Source: Candidatus Scatosoma pullistercoris
GTDB lineage: Bacteria > Bacillota > Clostridia > Christensenellales > Borkfalkiaceae
Length of the DNA: 8,465 nt
NCBI GenBank assembly: GCA_018714725.1
Contig: DVMZ01000049.1
Location: forward strand, 1 to 8,465
Direction: 5' to 3'
The translations under genes were made by a program, and so were the position numbers. This document shows positions 5,857-8,465 of the stretch, piece after piece. The notes under the pieces are model-generated. The model did no database searches. It was not told where the DNA came from and saw only the letters and a list, made by a program, of their open reading frames with translations. Within the stretch, counting starts at the first letter, position 1, and every line of letters starts with the position of its first letter.

Positions 5857-6195
5857 CTATTTGAAACGGATTTCCCGGGGCGGCGAATAGGTGCTTTTTG
5901 CTTTTTTCCGCTTGCGTTCGACGATGTAATAGACGGGTTCGGGCGCGGCGGGAGCCGGGGAATCCGGCTCCCGCCGTTCCGGTTGTTCTCCGGTCGTTTT
6001 TTCCGGCGCGTGAGAAGTTCCGGGCGCGTTGTTTCCGGAGCCGGGGGGATTTTTTTCGGACGTCGGGGGCGTTTTTCGGGCCTGCCAGCCCATCCGCGCC
6101 AGCCGCGCGGTATGTACGCAGAAAAAGCAGACGAAAAACAAAAATAACAGCCAGAACGCCCCTCCGGCGGTGGCGCTTAAAAGTGCGTGTTTCAT
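5857..6195 (-). CDS. Uncharacterised small single-helix membrane protein with proline-rich linker
   Basis: I do not recognise the family. The 112 residues fall into three parts. A hydrophobic helix at about 11-29 contains WLLFLFFVCFFCV. A long Pro/Glu/Gly-rich, probably disordered linker covers about 40-87. A basic C-terminal block at about 87-112 holds PVYYIVERKRKKAKS and ends REIRFK. The arginines after the helix favour a cytosolic C-terminus, so the basic tail may contact RNA, DNA or acidic membrane lipid from the membrane, which is inference. Two starts are in frame: ATG 6204 overlaps the -10 box itself, while ATG 6195 lies 7 bases after it. I chose 6195, which implies a leaderless mRNA. 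The gene is divergent from the aldolase-like gene, and its own terminator is proposed at 5719-5748. Confidence 0.7.
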   Translation of the reverse strand: MKHALLSATAGGAFWLLFLFFVCFFCVHTARLARMGWQARKTPPTSEKNPPGSGNNAPGTSHAPEKTTGEQPERREPDSPAPAAPEPVYYIVERKRKKAKSTYSPPREIRFK

Positions 6196-6202
6196 GCCTT
6201 TC

Positions 6203-6210
6203 ATTATACT
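6203..6210. promoter_or_regulatory. Shared, overlapping -10 region for divergent genes
   Basis: The plus strand reads ATTATACT. On the minus strand this is AGTATAAT, a perfect TATAAT (6208-6203) 7 bases before ATG 6195. On the plus strand it gives TATACT (6205-6210), followed 21 bases later by a GGAGG. The -35 regions are weak on both sides. The two promoters cannot be occupied at once. Confidence 0.6.
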
Positions 6211-6229
6211 TTCCGCATAGTGTCACAAA

Positions 6230-7369
6230 TTGGAGGATTTTGGTATAAACGCGATTTTTTTGCCGCATACTTCGGATATGGAAAATAATGCGGTCAGACC
6301 GGGCGATTTCCCGGGAAAAAATTCCGGCGTCGTTCTTTCGCCGTCGGAAGCGGAGGAATTTTGCGAATACAAGCGACAGAAACGAATCGCGGAAGTGCAT
6401 GCGGCGCTCTCCAAATCCGAGCTGAGCGCGGACAGGGCCGATCTCACCGTCGGAGAGATCAGAAAGACGGCGGAAAGCGCTGTCCGGGTACAGGCGGCGG
6501 CCGTCCGGGTGAGCCCGTTGTATCTTCCCTTTCTCAGGAATGTCTTAAACGGGAAAGGGGTGGCCGCGGATTGTATTGTCGGCGGAACGGGGGAGACCAC
6601 GGCGAAGGTCAAGGCGTATGAGGCCAAGCTGGCGGTGCGTGCCGGAGCGAGGGAAATCACTCTCGTGCTCAGCGTTTCGGCGCTGAAAAACGGCAGAACG
6701 GGGGATACGCGCCGGGAGATCAGGCGGGTCTGCCGCAAGGCGAGGCGCGCGTTGGTGAAAGTACGGGCGGACAAGTCGCTGACCTATGCGGAGATGCTGC
6801 GGGTCGGAAAACTGGCGGCGGATTGCGGCGCTAAATATCTCTCAGTCTCCTTTTTCCCCGATTGCGGCAGGTTGAAAAGGGACCTTCACGACGGGTGTAT
6901 GCTGGAAGTGACCGACGTGGAGACGGCGGCGGATTATAAATCGCTGATCGCCGCCGGCGCGGAACGGATCGGGACTTCTCATGCGGAAGAAATTTATGCC
7001 GAACTGCTGCGCGAAGCGGAAAATTATTCGCTGGCGGTGAATTTCGCCGAATCGATCACCGTATCCCGCCCGTCTTCTGTCGTTTCCGAGCAGGGTGGCT
7101 CCGGAACGTCCGGAAAGCCGGCGGAACCGGCAAAAGCAGGGTCGGAAAAGGGCAAAAGCGCAGAAACGCCGGTAAAAACGGCTGCGGAGAAAATATCCGC
7201 GGGAAATGACCGGGGCGAAGAAATGCCGGAAAAGGAACAGACGGAAAGGCTTCCGAAAGAAAACGAGAAGGAAAAACAGTCTTTGCGCGGCAAGGAAAAT
7301 CCGGAAACCGTTCCGGGCGCGGAACAACTGTCCGTGCTCGGTTCTCCGCTGGGCACGCGGCTCTGGTAA
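6230..7369 (+). CDS. Catalytically dead deoxyribose-phosphate-aldolase-like protein with charged tail
   Basis: Residues about 55-275 follow the DeoC (DERA) TIM barrel: VSPLYLPFLRNVL (94-106), ETTAKVKAYEAKLAV (122-136), AGAREITLVLSVSALKNG (138-155), AKYLSVSF (201-208) and AAGAERIGTS (241-250). Real DERA makes deoxyribose-5-phosphate through a Schiff-base lysine. Aligned to E. coli, D102 is T144, Schiff-base K167 is S205, and K201 falls on L225 or its neighbour M224. The phosphate-binding GGxR is also lost, so aldolase activity is not expected. Residues about 280-379 are a Glu/Lys/Pro-rich, probably disordered tail ending VLGSPLGTRLW. The barrel is uninterrupted, which argues against a decaying gene. 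The start is uncertain: TTG 6230 precedes the GGAGG, ATA 6245 is 8 bases after it, and ATG 6278 is the first canonical start after it. All three give the same barrel. Confidence 0.8.
   Translation: MEDFGINAIFLPHTSDMENNAVRPGDFPGKNSGVVLSPSEAEEFCEYKRQKRIAEVHAALSKSELSADRADLTVGEIRKTAESAVRVQAAAVRVSPLYLPFLRNVLNGKGVAADCIVGGTGETTAKVKAYEAKLAVRAGAREITLVLSVSALKNGRTGDTRREIRRVCRKARRALVKVRADKSLTYAEMLRVGKLAADCGAKYLSVSFFPDCGRLKRDLHDGCMLEVTDVETAADYKSLIAAGAERIGTSHAEEIYAELLREAENYSLAVNFAESITVSRPSSVVSEQGGSGTSGKPAEPAKAGSEKGKSAETPVKTAAEKISAGNDRGEEMPEKEQTERLPKENEKEKQSLRGKENPETVPGAEQLSVLGSPLGTRLW
6232..6236 (+). promoter_or_regulatory. Orphan Shine-Dalgarno before the aldolase-like gene
   Basis: GGAGG lies 15 bases after the possible +1 of the TATACT promoter. 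The in-frame codon at normal spacing is ATA 6245. The nearest out-of-frame TTG (6240) meets a stop after one further codon. The next in-frame start codons, TTG 6260 and ATG 6278, are too distant for normal spacing. Confidence 0.5.
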
Positions 7370-7510
7370 ATTTCTGTAGTGTTGCCGGGCCGCGAGAAAG
7401 GGAAAGAGAAAAGCAAAGCAAGGCGAGACGAACGAAATGCGGAAAGTCCGAAAGAAAAATCCGGAAAAGCGGAAAAAGCGCGTGGCGGGACAGAAACCCG
7501 ACAGGGCAGT

Positions 7511-7544
7511 GGCGGCTCCGGCGTCATTTGACGCCGGAGCCGCC
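7511..7544 (+). terminator. Strong hairpin terminator after the aldolase-like gene
   Basis: A perfect 15-bp GC-rich stem (7511-7525 with 7530-7544) closes on a 4-base ATTT loop. It is followed by the T-rich TCCTTGTCTCAGTCTTTT, an imperfect U tract in the plus direction. It separates the aldolase-like gene from the amidase gene. The purine-rich stretch 7370-7510 before it holds no supported gene. A 71-codon plus-strand frame there (7437-7652) runs straight through the terminator and has no ribosome binding site. Confidence 0.75.
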
Positions 7545-7635
7545 TCCTTGTCTCAGTCTTTTATCTGCACGGGGGAGAAGGACGACCGGACTCTTTCGGC
7601 CGGGTTTCCGGCTCATAGAACGGGCGGAAAACTCA

Positions 7636-7641
7636 TATACT
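7636..7641 (+). promoter_or_regulatory. -10 box abutting the amidase start
   Basis: TATACT ends 7 bases before ATG 7649. That is the same geometry as at nadD and the one-helix gene, so transcription should start at or next to the ATG. No good -35 box is seen at 16-18 bases, and no Shine-Dalgarno lies between the box and the ATG. Confidence 0.5.
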
Positions 7642-7648
7642 ATACCGT

Positions 7649-8380
7649 ATGAATAGGAATGAAAAGACAAGAAGTTTTTCAAAAAAACTGGGCATTCTTC
7701 TGTTTACGGTGATCGCTAGCGGATTCATAGCGGCCTTTGCGCTCTGTATCGGGGCTTTGTCGGTGCCGGTGTTTGCCGTAACGCGGCCGATGTGCATCGT
7801 CCTCGACGCGGGACACGGCGGCGTGGACGGCGGAGTCGTGGGCCGGGAAACGGGGGTGAAGGAGAGCGATCTCAATCTCGCGGTGACCATGAAACTGAAA
7901 ACGGTACTGGAACGCGCGGGGTTTGACGTGGTGCTTACCCGAAAGACGGAGGCGGGGCTGTACGGCGCGGCGACGACCGGGTTCAAAAAGCGGGATATGC
8001 AGAAGCGCAAAGAGATCATCGAAGAGGCAAAGCCCGTCGCCGTGATTTCCGTGCACCAGAATTTTTATCCCACGCGGACGACGCGGGGCGGACAGGTGTT
8101 TTACCGTACCGGCAGCGAAAGCGGAAAAAAACTGGCGGAAGGGATTCAGAATCAGTTCAATCTTCTCTATGCGGAAGAGGGCGTTTCCCCGCGCACGGCG
8201 GCGAAGGGGGATTATTATATGCTCAAATGCACCGATTACACTTCCGTCATCGCCGAATGCGGATTTCTTTCCAACCGTGCGGACGAATCGCTGTTGGTGG
8301 CGGAGTCCTTTCAGGAACGGGTCGCCGAAGCGATCTACGCGGGCCTGATCGGGTATTTTTCGGCGGTCTCCGGCGCGTGA
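7649..8380 (+). CDS. cwlD: Exported N-acetylmuramoyl-L-alanine amidase, CwlD-like (Amidase_3)
   Basis: This zinc enzyme cuts the amide bond between N-acetylmuramic acid and the peptide stem of peptidoglycan, outside the membrane. The 243 residues start with a basic stretch and a hydrophobic segment (about 14-38). SVPVFA (38-43) resembles a signal peptidase I site, though it could stay as an anchor. The catalytic domain (about 47-238) shows DAGHGGVDGG (53-62) with zinc ligand H56, E72 in GVKESDLNL, H136 in ISVHQNF and the catalytic E203 in AECGFLSN. The insert GAATTGFKKRDMQKR (106-120) resembles the one in B. subtilis CwlD, which makes muramic-lactam in spore cortex. That supports CwlD over generic amidases, but a vegetative role is possible. 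No substrate-binding repeats are present. The bases after the stop, to 8465, show no gene. Confidence 0.88.
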   Translation: MNRNEKTRSFSKKLGILLFTVIASGFIAAFALCIGALSVPVFAVTRPMCIVLDAGHGGVDGGVVGRETGVKESDLNLAVTMKLKTVLERAGFDVVLTRKTEAGLYGAATTGFKKRDMQKRKEIIEEAKPVAVISVHQNFYPTRTTRGGQVFYRTGSESGKKLAEGIQNQFNLLYAEEGVSPRTAAKGDYYMLKCTDYTSVIAECGFLSNRADESLLVAESFQERVAEAIYAGLIGYFSAVSGA

Positions 8381-8465
8381 CGCTTCGGAATACACTCTGC
8401 CGGAGAGGGAGCGGGAACGGAATGGCCGGCGGACGATAGAGGGCAGAGATAACCGCGGAAAAAGC

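Noticed and set aside
7437..7652. 71-codon plus-strand frame before the amidase gene
   Set aside because: It has no Shine-Dalgarno, a Lys/Arg-rich start from a purine-rich spacer, and it reads straight through the strong hairpin terminator at 7511-7544.

Overview
The window looks like ordinary chromosome from a GC-rich Clostridia-type Firmicute. The best guess, from gene content and style only, is an uncultured gut lineage near Christensenellales/Borkfalkiaceae. The main support is the nadD-yqeK-rsfS order typical of Firmicutes, a CwlD-like amidase, a DNA-binding-domain-less BirA and a SinR/Xre-style small repressor. I see no tRNA, rRNA, CRISPR array, insertion sequence, phage gene or recognisable defence system.

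Layout. (1) 1-2310, plus strand: birA (biotin-protein ligase, catalytic core only), a short spacer with CGGAAAA-type repeats, then the bifunctional NAD(P)H-hydrate repair enzyme (epimerase + dehydratase). (2) 2311-3390: a convergent spacer with a strong GC hairpin, then a minus-strand four-helix membrane protein whose cytosolic part faintly resembles the end of an Mrr-type nuclease fold. (3) 3391-5070, plus strand: a promoter that abuts its start codon, a nadD-yqeK gene fusion, then rsfS. (4) 5190-5500: a bidirectional terminator and a 70-residue minus-strand Xre-family regulator with a clear promoter and ribosome binding site. (5) 5500-5856: gene-poor. (6) 5857-7369: a minus-strand one-helix protein and a divergent plus-strand gene that share one -10 region. 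The plus-strand gene is a deoxyribose-phosphate-aldolase homologue that has lost its catalytic residues and gained a long charged tail. (7) 7370-8380: a terminator, then an exported N-acetylmuramoyl-L-alanine amidase of the CwlD type.

How the genes relate. Most are housekeeping. NadD makes NAD, the Nnr enzyme repairs damaged NAD(P)H, YqeK removes Ap4A, RsfS silences ribosomes in starvation and BirA charges biotin carriers, so there is a loose NAD/nucleotide-maintenance and slow-growth theme. The amidase acts on the wall.

The most interesting signals are the DERA-like pseudoenzyme and a recurring promoter design. In that design a TATAAT-like -10 box lies 6-7 bases before an ATG with no usable Shine-Dalgarno, which predicts leaderless mRNAs for nadD-yqeK, the one-helix protein and the amidase. 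At two of these sites the box reads as a -10 on both strands between divergent genes. I found no convincing new multi-gene system.
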